A stretch of DNA of 64,000 bases from the NCBI RefSeq assembly GCF_001695575.1, contig NZ_LUAX01000001.1, positions 124,001-188,000 on the forward strand. Direction: 5' to 3'. The notes beneath the pieces are model-generated. The model had not been told where the DNA came from. It ran no database searches and saw only the letters and a program-made list of their open reading frames with translations. Numbering within the stretch: position 1 is the first letter of the stretch; each line of letters starts with the position of its first letter. The DNA is from Vibrio europaeus (GTDB lineage Bacteria; Pseudomonadota; Gammaproteobacteria; Enterobacterales; Vibrionaceae). Below are positions 9,901-18,953 of this stretch, in pieces. The position numbers and the translations under genes were made by a program.

Positions 9901-10398
9901 GGCTTGATTCGCTTTCGCAGCGGTAAGATTCGCTCACAAGACTATCTGTCCGCGTGGATAGACCACCTAGCGATGTCGGCGACGGGCATCAGTAAGCGCA
10001 CCCATATGATTGGTTATGATCGCAAGGAAGGGGTTGTTCATCTTATCTATCCTGAAATTGCAGACGCTAGCTACGCTCATAGCTTGTTATCTGAGCTGGT
10101 TCGTTTGTTCTACCAAGGCATGACCGAACCCTTGTGCTATTTCCCGAGAACCGCATTAGCAGGTGTTGAAGCAGGATTCAGTCGCGGAAACTGGGTGGAT
10201 GATGAAGAGAAGTCACTCAAGAAAATGGCCGATACATTTAACGATAGCTTCATGGCAGCAGGTGAAGGCAATAATCCTTACATCTCGCGTATTTGGCCAA
10301 GTTGGAACGACAGCTTAGCAGCGCAGGCACGTACAGTAACTGCATTGGTATTACAAACCCCTCGACTAGAGGTAAAGACCAGTGAAGACGCGCAATAA
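6940..10398 (+). CDS. recC: RecBCD enzyme subunit RecC
   Basis: Subunit of exonuclease V, which processes double-strand DNA ends and recognises Chi. The protein has 1152 residues (E. coli RecC 1122). The N-terminus has the RecC signatures VYHSN, QSPGMSQWLKMELA and NIDFPLPATFIWNMF. It carries helicase-like folds without functional ATPase motifs, as is normal for RecC. The start is TTG 6940. The upstream frame meets a stop at 6925, and the N-terminal VYHSN motif falls where it should. The next gene, recB, is 307 bases away, unusually far for a tightly coupled complex, and that gap is structured. Confidence 0.93.
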   Translation: MFTVYHSNQVDVLKSLLVELVRLNPLENPFDKEQILVQSPGMSQWLKMELAKEFGVAANIDFPLPATFIWNMFTEVLPDVPKRSAFNKESMTWKLMHILPGLLSQPEFEPLKRYLEQDEDSSKLYQLSEKIADIFDGYLVYRPEWIASWEAGQAVLELEDEHPWQPILWQALYDHTVALGQSPYHRANLYEHFIDTLENFQGSFEHLPQRLFVFGITSLPPRYMDALKAIGEHIDVHLMFTNPCRYYWGEVRDRKFLARLAAKHRKHVVWNQDHSERQGESEQLKGSIEDNVLDELHTDTVGNSLLASMGKLGRDNMYLLSQLESHEIEAFVDVERDSLLHQLQADILNLEEHQDDHQLETSTHKQVVQLGDKSLTLHACHSPMREVEVLHDQLLAMFDADPSLKPRDIIVMVADINAYSPAIQAVFGNAPGERFIPYSISDRTADQESPILNAFMQLVNLPNTRCLASELLELLETPAILARFGLTEDEFILAKQWVEESGIRWGLNATTGQEFDLPETAQNTWQFGIERMLLGYAMSKSAGLFESKLGALSPYNEVQGMGAELAGKLAHFIETVSDYRHKLIQTQSIDRWREILILLLDDFFSVELEGEAALKSIRDTLANLKEQLTDAAFELSLSPAIITTYLNNKLSGTRISQRFLAGQVNFCTLMPMRSIPFRTVCLLGMNDGVYPRSMPPEGFDLMNGRTKPGDRSRRDDDRYLFLEAVLSALQTLYISYVGRSIQDNTERVPSVLVSELMEYCHQNYRLDGDQALASDESGEKLLSELITHHSMVPFSATAFVGEHPSYAKEWLPAVNRLGQVGGEFNRQLQDYLLDATYPLELDLVELQRFWRLPVQYFFNRRLKVMFEPPLPVMEDDEPFVLNGLESYQMRDSLLDSLLKQQLSGGQDSKGVIESFVKQQRAQGKLPVGAFGDIEFETNRVQAQELVEKLTFLCGSEANDLEVKLTFDVLGEDKKVNLTGWLTQYYQSGLIRFRSGKIRSQDYLSAWIDHLAMSATGISKRTHMIGYDRKEGVVHLIYPEIADASYAHSLLSELVRLFYQGMTEPLCYFPRTALAGVEAGFSRGNWVDDEEKSLKKMADTFNDSFMAAGEGNNPYISRIWPSWNDSLAAQARTVTALVLQTPRLEVKTSEDAQ

Positions 10399-10433
10399 AT
10401 CAGTTTAGTGGAAAACAGGTTGAAGGAAAGTAG

Positions 10434-10632
10434 GTGGCCGCCAGTAAATCATTATAGTGTAGGGCGTTCGCTGTACGGCCACAGGTCAGAGGGACCATTA
10501 TTCTGTCGGTTTGTTGCAACTTGGCTGCCTAGACAAGCTCATAGTTGCTCAACACATGGCGCGCATAGTAGCGGTTAGGTAACAAGCCTACCGTGAGAAA
10601 GATCGCATAAAATCCCAAGTTTTTAGGGATTT
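10434..10632 (+). ncRNA. Candidate structured RNA in the recC-recB spacer
   Basis: The 307-base spacer has no convincing reading frame but a run of consecutive stems. GTGGCCG (10434-10440) pairs with CGGCCAC (10476-10482). A small GGTC/GACC hairpin at 10484-10496 carries AGAGG in its loop. TGTTGCAACT (10512-10521) pairs with AGTTG/CAACA (10543-10554). GGTTAGG (10573-10579) pairs with CCTACC near 10587. AAATCCC (10610-10616) pairs with GGGATTT (10626-10632). Three AAGGA/AGGGA motifs could bind CsrA. I cannot match it to RNase P, tmRNA, 6S or a full CsrB-type RNA. It may be a small RNA, a leader of recB, or a 3' end product of recC. Confidence 0.4.
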
Positions 10633-10705
10633 ATATTAATAACAATCGTTTTTAAGTCTGGATCACATTTGGGTCTCGGGTTTTCATTCAAAGGGCAAAT
10701 ATTTT

Positions 10706-13700
10706 ATGACAGCAACGTCAATGGTTACTCCGCTTAATGCCATGACTTTTCCCTTGCACGGTGCACGATTAATTGAGGCATCGGCGGGTACGGGTAAAAC
10801 CTTTACTATCGCTGGCTTATACCTAAGGTTGCTTCTCGGTCACGGTACATCCGAGACCAAACATCAGCTGCCGTTGACTGTCGATCAGATTTTAGTGGTG
10901 ACATTTACGGAAGCGGCTACTGCTGAACTCAGAGACCGAATCCGCGCTCGTATTCATGATGCTCGTCTTGCCTTTGCCCGAGGTAAAAGTAGCGACCCTG
11001 TGATTGAGCCTTTACTTGATGAGTTCAGTGACCACAAACAAGCCGCGGAGATCCTTTTGCAAGCGGAAAGGCAAATGGATGAAGCCGCGGTTTATACCAT
11101 CCACGGCTTTTGCCAACGTATGTTGACTCAAAATGCATTTGAATCAGGCAGTCGCTTTAACAACGAATTTGTGACCGATGAGAGTCATCTTAAAGCGCAG
11201 ATTGTTGCTGATTACTGGCGACGTAATTTCTATCCTTTGCCGCTTAATCTAGCGGGAGAGCTGCGTCGAATCTGGAATGCCCCCTCTGATTTACTACGCG
11301 ATGTGACTAACTATCTGACTGGTGCGCCACTGAGCCTGTCTGTAGCAGCGATGAGTGGAAGTTTAGCGGACTTACACCAGCAAAATCTAAAGCGCATCGA
11401 TGAATTGAAATCTTTGTGGCGAGATCATCAGGATGACTTTTTTGCCTTGATTAGTGACTCTGACGTCAACAAGCGCAGTTACACCAAAAAGTCTCTACCG
11501 ACTTGGCTCGAAGCGGTCAATGTGTGGGCGGCAACAGAAACGACGGGCTATGACTATCCAGACAAACTGGAGAAGTTTGCGCAGAATACCTTGGATGAGA
11601 AAACACCGAAAGGCACCGCGCCGCAGCACCTTGTTTTTGAAGCGATTGATGCTTTCCTTGCTGCGCCAATTAGTCTCAAAGCGCCCATTCTTGCCCATGC
11701 GATTGAACATTGTCGCGAAATGTTGGCAAAAGCCAAACAGCAGAAACAGTGGCTCTCTTTTGATGATTTGCTGACTAATTTATCTGCTGCTATTGATGGT
11801 GATGAATCTGAGCTACTTGCAGAGCGAATTCGAACCCTTTATCCGGTCGCTATGATAGATGAGTTCCAAGATACCGACCCCCTTCAATACAGCATTTTTA
11901 GCCGTATCTATTTGAACAATCCTGAATGTGGTTTGTTTATGATCGGCGATCCCAAACAGGCGATTTACGGCTTCCGTGGCGCAGATATTTTTACTTATAT
12001 CAAAGCGCGTAATCAGGTTTCTTCGCACTTCACTCTAGGCACTAACTGGCGTTCTAGCGCGGATATGGTCAGTGCGGTAAACCAGATTTTTGAGTTGCCT
12101 TCGAGCCCGTTTATTTACGATAAAGATATTCCATTTTTACCTGTCGACTCTAGCCCCAACGCGGATAAACGCGTTTGGACTATCGGTGGTCAAAAGCAGC
12201 CCGCGCTCACTTATTGGCTGCAAGATGCCGACGAGAAGCCATTACCAAAAGGTGAGTACCTAGAGGCGATGGCTAAGGCTACCGCGGATCAAATCCAAAC
12301 AATTCTCACTGCTGCGCAAAATGAGCAAGCGTTTTTTGTTGATGGGAAAGGTGAAGATGGCAAAGGAGAGCACTCTATTCAGGCGGGTGATATTGCGGTA
12401 CTGGTTCGAACCGGTAATGAAGGTCGTATGGTGAAAGAGGCTCTCGCCAAACAAGGTATTGCGAGTGTTTACCTATCAAACCGAGACAGTGTGTTTACCT
12501 CGCTTGTTGCCCAAGATATTCAGCGCTTATTGCAAGCAGTACTGACGCCAGAAAATGATCGCGCCTTACGAGCAAGCTTGGCTTCTGAAATGTTTGCTCT
12601 CGATGCGGGCAGTTTAGACAAGCTCAACAACGATGAAAATGAGTGGGAAAACGCAATCAATGAGTTTAAAGAGTATCGTAAGCTCTGGACTCAGCGAGGT
12701 GTGCTCCCTATGTTGCGCAGTGTGATGAGCAAGAGACATATTGCGGAGCGTTTACTAGAGGAAGAAGGTGGCGAGCGTGCACTGACTGATTTGATGCACA
12801 TCGGTGAGCTGCTACAGCAAGCAAGTCAGGAGCTCGATAGTGACCATGGTTTACTGCGTTGGTTGGCGCAAGCAATCAGTGATGCACAAAATGGTTTAGG
12901 TGGCAGCGAAGACCAAATCCAACGCTTGGAATCAGAGCGTAATTTGGTGCAAATCGTAACAATCCATAAATCCAAAGGTCTGGAATATGATCTGGTGTTC
13001 TTGCCTTTTGTTCTCAGCTATCGCGAAGCTAGCGAAGCAAAATACTATGATGAGCAACAAGACAAAACCATTTTAGATATTACTGGGCAAGATGCATCTT
13101 TAGCGCAAGCCGATAAAGAGCGCCTTGCTGAAGATTTACGCCTAATCTATGTAGCGCTTACCCGTGCCGTTTATGGCTGTTTTGTTGGGGCTGCGCCACT
13201 GAGAAACGGTCGCTCGACTAAAGAGCCAACCGGTGTTCATCACAGTGCGATGGGGTATTTGCTACAAGATGGTAAAGAAGGGGGGATCAATGATCTCACG
13301 AACGCTATTCAACAGCATGTGGATGGGCTTGAAAGTGTGCGACTAAGCGACTTACCAGAGCCACAACAAGAGGTCTTTGTAGCCCATACATCGCAGCAGC
13401 AAGATTTAACCGCAAGCGAGCTGAAAAGTGTGATTGACCGAGATTGGCGAATCACCAGTTATTCTGGATTGGTAAAGCAGGGCTCTCATCATAGCTCAGA
13501 TGCCTTTACCGACTTAATGCATCTTGATATTGATTCTTCCGATGAGCACGATGAAGATGAGTTAGTTGAACCAGAGCAATCCATCTTCACTTTCCCGCGC
13601 GGCGCTAGACCCGGTACTTTCCTGCATACGTTATTCGAAGAAGTCGAATTTACCGAGCCAAGCACTAGCGAAGCGAATGCTGAGACTATCACTCATCTTA

Positions 13701-14338
13701 TCGACAGTGAGCAGCTAGACCCAAGCTGGCTACCGATTTTACAGCAGTTGATTGATACCGTATTAGCCACACCACTGGACGGAAAGTCTTTGCTGCTTAA
13801 CCAGAAAGGGCCAAGCCAACGTTTAGTTGAGATGGAGTTCTTGCTACCGATAGAGGTACTGGCGGCGCCCGCATTAAATCGCGTCATCCAACGTCATGAT
13901 CCTTTATCTGCAAAGGCTGGTGACCTAGGCTTCTATACCGTTCAAGGTATGTTGAAAGGCTTTATTGACTTGGTGTTTGAGCATCAGGGTAAATACTATG
14001 TCCTTGACTGGAAATCGAACCACCTTGGTGACGAAGTCGGTTTCTATCACGGAGAGGCGCTAAAAGCTGCCATGGCAGATCATCGTTATGACCTGCAATA
14101 TCAAATCTATGCCTTAGCGCTACATCGCTTCTTACGCAGTCGAATCGCAGATTACGACTACGATCAGCACTTTGGCGGTGTCTACTATCTATTCCTTAGA
14201 GGGATGGACGGAGAAAGTGAGCATGGTATTTTCTCTGCCAAACCAAGCCTAGAGTTTCTTAACGATATGGACAGACTCATCGATGGGCAAAGTGTCGATG
14301 CGAAAACGAATCAAGCTGGCCAGATGGAGTTACTGTAA
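10706..14338 (+). CDS. recB: RecBCD enzyme subunit RecB (helicase-nuclease)
   Basis: A 3'-5' helicase and nuclease, 1210 residues (E. coli 1180). Walker A ASAGTGKT lies at residues 25-32. The UvrD-type motifs VVTFTEAATAELRDR, MIDEFQDTDPLQ, IGDPKQAIYGFRGAD and VTIHKSKGLEYD follow in order. The C-terminal nuclease domain has FIDLVF near 1087 and the catalytic DWKSN near 1100, so both activities should be intact. The start is the ATG at 10706 behind AAGGGC. It is followed two bases later by recD. Confidence 0.95.
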   Translation: MTATSMVTPLNAMTFPLHGARLIEASAGTGKTFTIAGLYLRLLLGHGTSETKHQLPLTVDQILVVTFTEAATAELRDRIRARIHDARLAFARGKSSDPVIEPLLDEFSDHKQAAEILLQAERQMDEAAVYTIHGFCQRMLTQNAFESGSRFNNEFVTDESHLKAQIVADYWRRNFYPLPLNLAGELRRIWNAPSDLLRDVTNYLTGAPLSLSVAAMSGSLADLHQQNLKRIDELKSLWRDHQDDFFALISDSDVNKRSYTKKSLPTWLEAVNVWAATETTGYDYPDKLEKFAQNTLDEKTPKGTAPQHLVFEAIDAFLAAPISLKAPILAHAIEHCREMLAKAKQQKQWLSFDDLLTNLSAAIDGDESELLAERIRTLYPVAMIDEFQDTDPLQYSIFSRIYLNNPECGLFMIGDPKQAIYGFRGADIFTYIKARNQVSSHFTLGTNWRSSADMVSAVNQIFELPSSPFIYDKDIPFLPVDSSPNADKRVWTIGGQKQPALTYWLQDADEKPLPKGEYLEAMAKATADQIQTILTAAQNEQAFFVDGKGEDGKGEHSIQAGDIAVLVRTGNEGRMVKEALAKQGIASVYLSNRDSVFTSLVAQDIQRLLQAVLTPENDRALRASLASEMFALDAGSLDKLNNDENEWENAINEFKEYRKLWTQRGVLPMLRSVMSKRHIAERLLEEEGGERALTDLMHIGELLQQASQELDSDHGLLRWLAQAISDAQNGLGGSEDQIQRLESERNLVQIVTIHKSKGLEYDLVFLPFVLSYREASEAKYYDEQQDKTILDITGQDASLAQADKERLAEDLRLIYVALTRAVYGCFVGAAPLRNGRSTKEPTGVHHSAMGYLLQDGKEGGINDLTNAIQQHVDGLESVRLSDLPEPQQEVFVAHTSQQQDLTASELKSVIDRDWRITSYSGLVKQGSHHSSDAFTDLMHLDIDSSDEHDEDELVEPEQSIFTFPRGARPGTFLHTLFEEVEFTEPSTSEANAETITHLIDSEQLDPSWLPILQQLIDTVLATPLDGKSLLLNQKGPSQRLVEMEFLLPIEVLAAPALNRVIQRHDPLSAKAGDLGFYTVQGMLKGFIDLVFEHQGKYYVLDWKSNHLGDEVGFYHGEALKAAMADHRYDLQYQIYALALHRFLRSRIADYDYDQHFGGVYYLFLRGMDGESEHGIFSAKPSLEFLNDMDRLIDGQSVDAKTNQAGQMELL

Positions 14339-14340
14339 TC

Positions 14341-16482
14341 ATGACTACTCTTATTTCCGTGCTTAAACAACTGGCAAACAAATCCAGCATCAGACAACTT
14401 GATTATCAGTTTGCCCGCTTTATCGCTAGCCAGTCTCAGGATGATCAGCTCGCTTTTATTACGTGTGTGGTTAGCCATGAACTTGGCAAAGGCCATATTT
14501 GTCTGCCGCTGTTTGATGCAGAAGGGCAGCCTGTCGATCTCGCTGCTAAGCTGGGATTGTTTGGCGAAGCAGCATTAGAGTTGAATCAAAGGCTGGTGAC
14601 AGTTGATTGGGTGTCCTTGCTCAATAACTCTTGTTTGGTGGCCAAAAACTTAGCCGAAGAGAGTGAAGCTCTACCGCTGATATTTGATGGTGAACGACTC
14701 TATTTACACCGCTATTGGCACTATGAAGTGACCTTAGCTGAGCGTTTGAATAGCTTTGGGTCACCCATGATCCTAAAGCCTACTGAAATCCAAAAACTTT
14801 CCAATCTTCTCAATCATCTATTTGCTCGAAACTATCGCTATCTATTTGAAGCAATTAATAAATCTAAGCAAGAAGGTGACTCTACTCCTGTGATGCGTCA
14901 GCGTATGGTTTGTGACCATCTAGACGTCGTGGCAGAGGATAAACTGGATTGGCCTACCATAGACCAAAAGCTCCTAGCCGCTAAAAACATTGAGCAACTT
15001 TCGGTGCTGGACGAGTTAGTTCCTTTATCTGCGTGTGTGAATTGGCAGAAAGTCGCAGCTGCAGTTGCACTGAGTAAAAGGTTTGCGGTGATCTCTGGTG
15101 GTCCGGGCACAGGTAAGACGACCACGGTAACCAAACTACTTGCCGCTTTGATTGAGCAAGCTCAAAGTTCAACGCAGCAAAATGCTCAAGCTGAGCAGCC
15201 AACGATTAAGTTGGTCGCACCGACGGGCAAAGCGGCTGCGAGATTAACTGAGTCGATTGGTAAAGCCGTGGCAGAGTTGCCTGTAGCGCCTGAACTAAAA
15301 CAAGCCATTCCAACCGATGCCAGTACATTACATCGGTTACTCGGCGCATTGCCTAACAGCTCGGAATTTCGACACAACAGGGATAATCCACTTCACCTAG
15401 ATATGCTGGTGGTCGATGAAGCCTCAATGGTCGATTTGCCTATGATGTACAAATTGGTCGATGCGTTACCTAAGCATGCCAGATTGATTCTACTGGGTGA
15501 TAAAGATCAGTTGGCATCAGTAGAAGCGGGGGCAGTACTGGGGGACATTTGTTCATTCAGCCAGCTAGGTTTTAGTCATGGTCAAGCGGCTCAAATTGCT
15601 CGCTTAACCGGTTTTGAAACACTGGCTTATACGACGAACACGCAGCCCTCTATTGCTGATAGCTTGTGTATGCTGAAGAAGAGCTATCGGTTTGATGCTC
15701 GCTCTGGGATCGGTCAATTAGCGCAAGCCATTAATGCTGGTTCGGCGCAAAAAGTTGACTGGGTTTGGCAGAAAGATTTCTCTGATATTGCTAAGTTTCC
15801 AATCGATAGCCAACACTACAATCAAATGGTGCAAACTTTGCTTGCTGAGTATAGCCATTACCTTAAGCGAATTGATGTGCCGCAACTCGATTCAGCAACA
15901 GGCGAAAGCGAAACCATGGCGCAGAGAGCCAAAGCAGTACTGGATCAGTTTGCGCGCTGTCGTTTGTTGTGCGCTATTCGTGAGGGTGACTTTGGTGTTA
16001 CTGGGCTTAATCAGCGTATTGAACGTGCACTGGCGGCTAAAAAGTTGATTCAAACCCAAGACGAGCTTTGGTATCACGGTAGACCTGTAATGGTAGCGAG
16101 AAATGACCACGCATTAGGTTTGTATAATGGTGATATCGGCATTTGTATGCTGGATGACTCAGAAAACGAGCCAAGATTAAAAGTCTTCTTCGAACTCCCT
16201 GATGGCAGCGTCAAGTCAGTGTTACCAAGCCGTGTACCAGAACACGAAACCGCTTATGCGATGACGATTCATAAATCTCAAGGGAGTGAATTTGAGCATA
16301 CGCTAATGATTTTGCCACCAGACTTTACGCCTATTTTGACACGTGAGTTGATCTACACCGGGATAACGCGGGCGAAGAAACGCTTGAGTTTATACATCGA
16401 TGAGCGAGTGATGAAGCGTGGAATTAAGGTACGAACTGAGCGGGCGAGTGGATTGATACACAGGTTGCAGCGAAGGGGATAA
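14341..16482 (+). CDS. recD: RecBCD enzyme subunit RecD (5'-3' helicase)
   Basis: Superfamily 1B helicase, 713 residues, about 100 longer than E. coli RecD. Walker A GGPGTGKTTT is near residues 252-261, and LVVDEASMVDLPMM and GDKDQLASVEAGAVLGD follow. The C-terminal motifs are AMTIHKSQGSEFEH and YTGITRAKKRL. The extra length lies partly in the stretch after the DEAD-type motif (around residues 410-520). Start ATG 14341 sits two bases after the recB stop, so the two are translationally coupled. Confidence 0.94.
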   Translation: MTTLISVLKQLANKSSIRQLDYQFARFIASQSQDDQLAFITCVVSHELGKGHICLPLFDAEGQPVDLAAKLGLFGEAALELNQRLVTVDWVSLLNNSCLVAKNLAEESEALPLIFDGERLYLHRYWHYEVTLAERLNSFGSPMILKPTEIQKLSNLLNHLFARNYRYLFEAINKSKQEGDSTPVMRQRMVCDHLDVVAEDKLDWPTIDQKLLAAKNIEQLSVLDELVPLSACVNWQKVAAAVALSKRFAVISGGPGTGKTTTVTKLLAALIEQAQSSTQQNAQAEQPTIKLVAPTGKAAARLTESIGKAVAELPVAPELKQAIPTDASTLHRLLGALPNSSEFRHNRDNPLHLDMLVVDEASMVDLPMMYKLVDALPKHARLILLGDKDQLASVEAGAVLGDICSFSQLGFSHGQAAQIARLTGFETLAYTTNTQPSIADSLCMLKKSYRFDARSGIGQLAQAINAGSAQKVDWVWQKDFSDIAKFPIDSQHYNQMVQTLLAEYSHYLKRIDVPQLDSATGESETMAQRAKAVLDQFARCRLLCAIREGDFGVTGLNQRIERALAAKKLIQTQDELWYHGRPVMVARNDHALGLYNGDIGICMLDDSENEPRLKVFFELPDGSVKSVLPSRVPEHETAYAMTIHKSQGSEFEHTLMILPPDFTPILTRELIYTGITRAKKRLSLYIDERVMKRGIKVRTERASGLIHRLQRRG

Positions 16483-16508
16483 CCATCCGTGGCTACCGTA
16501 TTAAACGA

Positions 16509-16685
16509 TTAAAGTGCTTTAGAGAAAGAGATACTGCGGATGCGGTACTTTTTCTGATAGTTCAGAATGAACGCCTTTAAGCCTTCTGTCACTGGGAAGA
16601 CACAATGAACGTCTAGATCTTCTAGTAGTTCATTATCAGCCATGTCCCAAAAACTCTGTACAGAGTTACAGATAATTTTCTTCAT
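16509..16685 (-). CDS. Possible small protein, unknown function
   Basis: A 58-residue frame starting MKKIICNSVQSFWDMADNEL and ending SISFSKAL, opposite to recD and about 200 bases beyond the argA stop. An in-frame TTG at 16727 would add 14 residues but its ribosome-binding site is too close. The composition is protein-like, mixing acidic and aromatic residues, and no other gene occupies this strand. I recognise no family. The Shine-Dalgarno sequence is weak (AAGAG), so it could still be a chance frame. Confidence 0.35.
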   Translation of the reverse strand: MKKIICNSVQSFWDMADNELLEDLDVHCVFPVTEGLKAFILNYQKKYRIRSISFSKAL

Positions 16686-16779
16686 CGATAGTTTGCTCTT
16701 AGTGACGTAGTCAGTAACCTCAAGCAATCCTTGCGACTCAACTGAGTAAACAGTTAAGTAGAGAAGTGAATCCTATCTA

Positions 16780-16802
16780 GCTCCTCACTAGATGTGAGGA
16801 GC
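16780..16802. other. Perfect 9-bp hairpin in the argA-recD gap
   Basis: GCTCCTCAC and GTGAGGAGC flank a TAGAT loop. It lies 89 bases beyond the end of argA and 95 bases upstream of the possible small gene at 16685. There is no U-tract on either strand. The rest of the 408-base gap (16483-16891) shows only the small reading frame at 16509-16685. Confidence 0.5.
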
Positions 16803-16891
16803 CGAAATATTAACCAATTGGAAATATGAAATAAAGCTTATAGTGTAAGAAAAATAAGCAATTTGGTCGCAAGTGTAAGAATTACAATCGC

Positions 16892-18229
16892 TTAGAGAAC
16901 AAGCGCTAAGATCTTCGATTTTCGTTGATAATTGTATAAATTTTGCTTCTGGGAAGGTAAGAAATCGACCCCCATTTCATGGAAACCTTGCTCTCTAAAC
17001 CAGTGAAGGCTATGGGTGGTTAAGACAAAGATGTGTTCAATCCCCTGAGCCTTAGATTGCAAGCGCATATGGTTAAGCAGCAGTAAGCCTCTGTTTCCGT
17101 CACGATACTCAGGATGAATCGCTACACAGGCCATCTCTGCCATCTTTTCTTCTGGGTAAGGATACAGAGCGGCACAGCCAATGATCAGTCCATCTTTTTC
17201 TATGATGGTGAATTGATGCAGCTCTTGCTCTAATTGTTCACGTGAACGTCTGACTAGCACACCTTGTTCTTCGAGTGGCTGAATCAGATCTAAGATGCCA
17301 CCAATATCATCAATGTCGGCAACTCGAACTTGCTCAGCACTCGCTTTTACCACTTGGGTCCCGATACCATCGAGTGAAAACAGTTCTTGAATTAGAGCAC
17401 CATCAACTTTATAGCTCACTAGGTGGCTGCGAGGAACTCCAGCCCGACAAGCTGCGGTCGCTGCTCGTAGGAACCTCAGTGTACCTGAGGAGTTATCAAC
17501 GCCTTCGATTCGGTCTGTTTCAAGTCTAGATAAAATCCTTTCCGCATCTTTTGGGAACAATTCGGCGACGGCATCGCCATTCTCATCGATGATGCCCTGT
17601 TCTGAACAAAAGCCGATTAGCTTGTCTGCATTGAGCTTAATGGCGACCTGAGTAGCCACTTCTTCTGAAAGTAGGTTAAACGATTCTCCGGTAACTGAGC
17701 TTGCTATTGGGCCAAGGAGAACAATTGAACCTTGATCCAACATGCGATTGATCCCTTCCACATCGATGCGTCGAATCCGGCCACTATGACAATAGTCGAT
17801 ACCATCGTCGATACCTAGTGGTTGAGAGGTAATGAAGTTACCACTAACAACGTTCAGTTGAGTTCCAGCCATAGGGGTATTGCTTAAGCTCATCGACAGC
17901 TGAGCTGTGATGGTCAGTTGCAATTGTCCCGCTGCTTGCATGACATAATTGAGGGATGTCTCATCAGTAACGCGGATTCCCTTGTGATATGGACTATCGT
18001 ACTGATTTTTCTGCAGAAGGTGATTAATCTGTGGTCGCGCTCCATGAACAAGAACTATTTTGACACCTAAGCTATGCAATAGAGCCAGATCACTGATAAT
18101 ATTCGAAAAATTGCCATCAGCCACAGCTTCACCACCCAGCATAATGACCATGGTCTTATCTCGGTGGGCGTTGACGTACGGGGCTGACTGTCTAAACCCT
18201 TTGACTAGGGCGGTGCTTCGAATTTTCAC
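16892..18229 (-). CDS. argA: Amino-acid N-acetyltransferase (N-acetylglutamate synthase)
   Basis: First step of arginine synthesis: acetyl-CoA plus glutamate gives N-acetylglutamate. The protein has 445 residues (E. coli ArgA 443). The N-terminal amino-acid-kinase fold carries [12 protein letters not shown] and [10 protein letters not shown] (residues about 29-65). This domain binds arginine as feedback inhibitor. The C-terminal GNAT domain (from about 295) has [20 protein letters not shown] as the acetyl-CoA loop. Two ARG-box-like sequences lie directly upstream, so ArgR repression is expected. Confidence 0.95.
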   Translation of the reverse strand: MKIRSTALVKGFRQSAPYVNAHRDKTMVIMLGGEAVADGNFSNIISDLALLHSLGVKIVLVHGARPQINHLLQKNQYDSPYHKGIRVTDETSLNYVMQAAGQLQLTITAQLSMSLSNTPMAGTQLNVVSGNFITSQPLGIDDGIDYCHSGRIRRIDVEGINRMLDQGSIVLLGPIASSVTGESFNLLSEEVATQVAIKLNADKLIGFCSEQGIIDENGDAVAELFPKDAERILSRLETDRIEGVDNSSGTLRFLRAATAACRAGVPRSHLVSYKVDGALIQELFSLDGIGTQVVKASAEQVRVADIDDIGGILDLIQPLEEQGVLVRRSREQLEQELHQFTIIEKDGLIIGCAALYPYPEEKMAEMACVAIHPEYRDGNRGLLLLNHMRLQSKAQGIEHIFVLTTHSLHWFREQGFHEMGVDFLPSQKQNLYNYQRKSKILALVL

Positions 18230-18245
18230 AATATCTTCCGTGAAT

Positions 18246-18280
18246 TGAATTTATATACACTAATATTGCAATTTTATTCG
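18246..18280. promoter_or_regulatory. Paired ARG boxes (ArgR operator) of argA
   Basis: TGAATTTATATACA (18246-18259) matches the palindromic ARG-box core TGAATWWWWATTCA at 13 of 14 positions read on the argA strand. TGCAATTTTATTCG (18267-18280) matches at 11 of 14. Their centres are 21 bases apart, the standard spacing of tandem ARG boxes bound by an ArgR hexamer. The first box starts 17 bases upstream of the argA start codon. Confidence 0.75.
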
Positions 18281-18428
18281 ATGTGCGGCAAGCGTTTTTT
18301 CAATGTGATTTAGGTGCTTTTTCTTCTTTCGATGGAACGCATAGTTTCTGATTAATGAGATTTTGGGTCGATAAGCACGCCTCAATGGCTATGTAATTCG
18401 CGGTAAACACATTTTTGGTTAACACTTA

Positions 18429-18884
18429 ATGATGAAATTGTTAAGTCAAACAGACCCTAGTAGTACCTTGGTGAAAAATAAAGTGAATGGTGTGAGCGGT
18501 AAGAAAAAGCTTCTTGAGCGAGCAATAGTGCTAGGTGCAATTATTGCCGCGGTAGCGGCGGTTATGATGGCAAGCAGCTTGTATCAGCTCTACCTAGAAA
18601 AAACCTATCCTAAATCGAATGTCTATGGCACTTGGGTTGAGCAAAACGTTGCATCTTATGCAGCGGAAGAGTTTGTGGTCAGCTCTGCAGGTATTTCGAT
18701 TAACGGCGGGATTGTCGATACTCAATACACTTGGGATGGTGCTCATTTGGAATACCGCCTTGGCGAGAAGGTGCGTAAGTTTAAAGCGCTTAATAAAGAG
18801 TTTACTGAGCTGCAGTTAGTCTCAGAACCCAATTACCAACCCGTGTATCGATTGTCAGAAAAAGTTAAAAATAACATTCATTAA
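18429..18884 (+). CDS. DUF2850 membrane-anchored protein
   Basis: A 151-residue protein resembling the DUF2850 family seen mainly in Vibrio. A single membrane segment lies near residues 31-52 (AIVLGAIIAAVAAVMMASSLYQLY). It is followed by a periplasmic domain with a conserved-looking core NVYGTWVEQNVASYAAEEF. No catalytic motif is visible. It is divergent from argA and upstream of mltA; whether it acts with the lytic transglycosylase is unknown. The ATG is preceded by a weak ribosome-binding site. Confidence 0.7.
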   Translation: MMKLLSQTDPSSTLVKNKVNGVSGKKKLLERAIVLGAIIAAVAAVMMASSLYQLYLEKTYPKSNVYGTWVEQNVASYAAEEFVVSSAGISINGGIVDTQYTWDGAHLEYRLGEKVRKFKALNKEFTELQLVSEPNYQPVYRLSEKVKNNIH

Positions 18885-18904
18885 CCACGACTCGATTGCG
18901 AATT

Positions 18905-18943
18905 CCTAACAAGTTTGTCATGCTCATGGCATAGCTTGTTAGG
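18905..18943 (+). other. Hairpin overlapping the mltA ribosome-binding site
   Basis: CCTAACAAG (18905-18913) pairs with CTTGTTAGG (18935-18943), with an inner GTCATG/CATGGC stem. The 3' arm runs into the Shine-Dalgarno AGGGA of mltA (18941-18945). Folding would partly hide the ribosome-binding site. Confidence 0.5.
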
Positions 18944-18953
18944 GATAAAATCA

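Noticed and set aside
10399..10705. RNase P RNA, tmRNA or 6S RNA in the recC-recB spacer
   Set aside because: Isolated matches such as GAAGGAAAG were seen, but the conserved core elements of these RNAs are absent.
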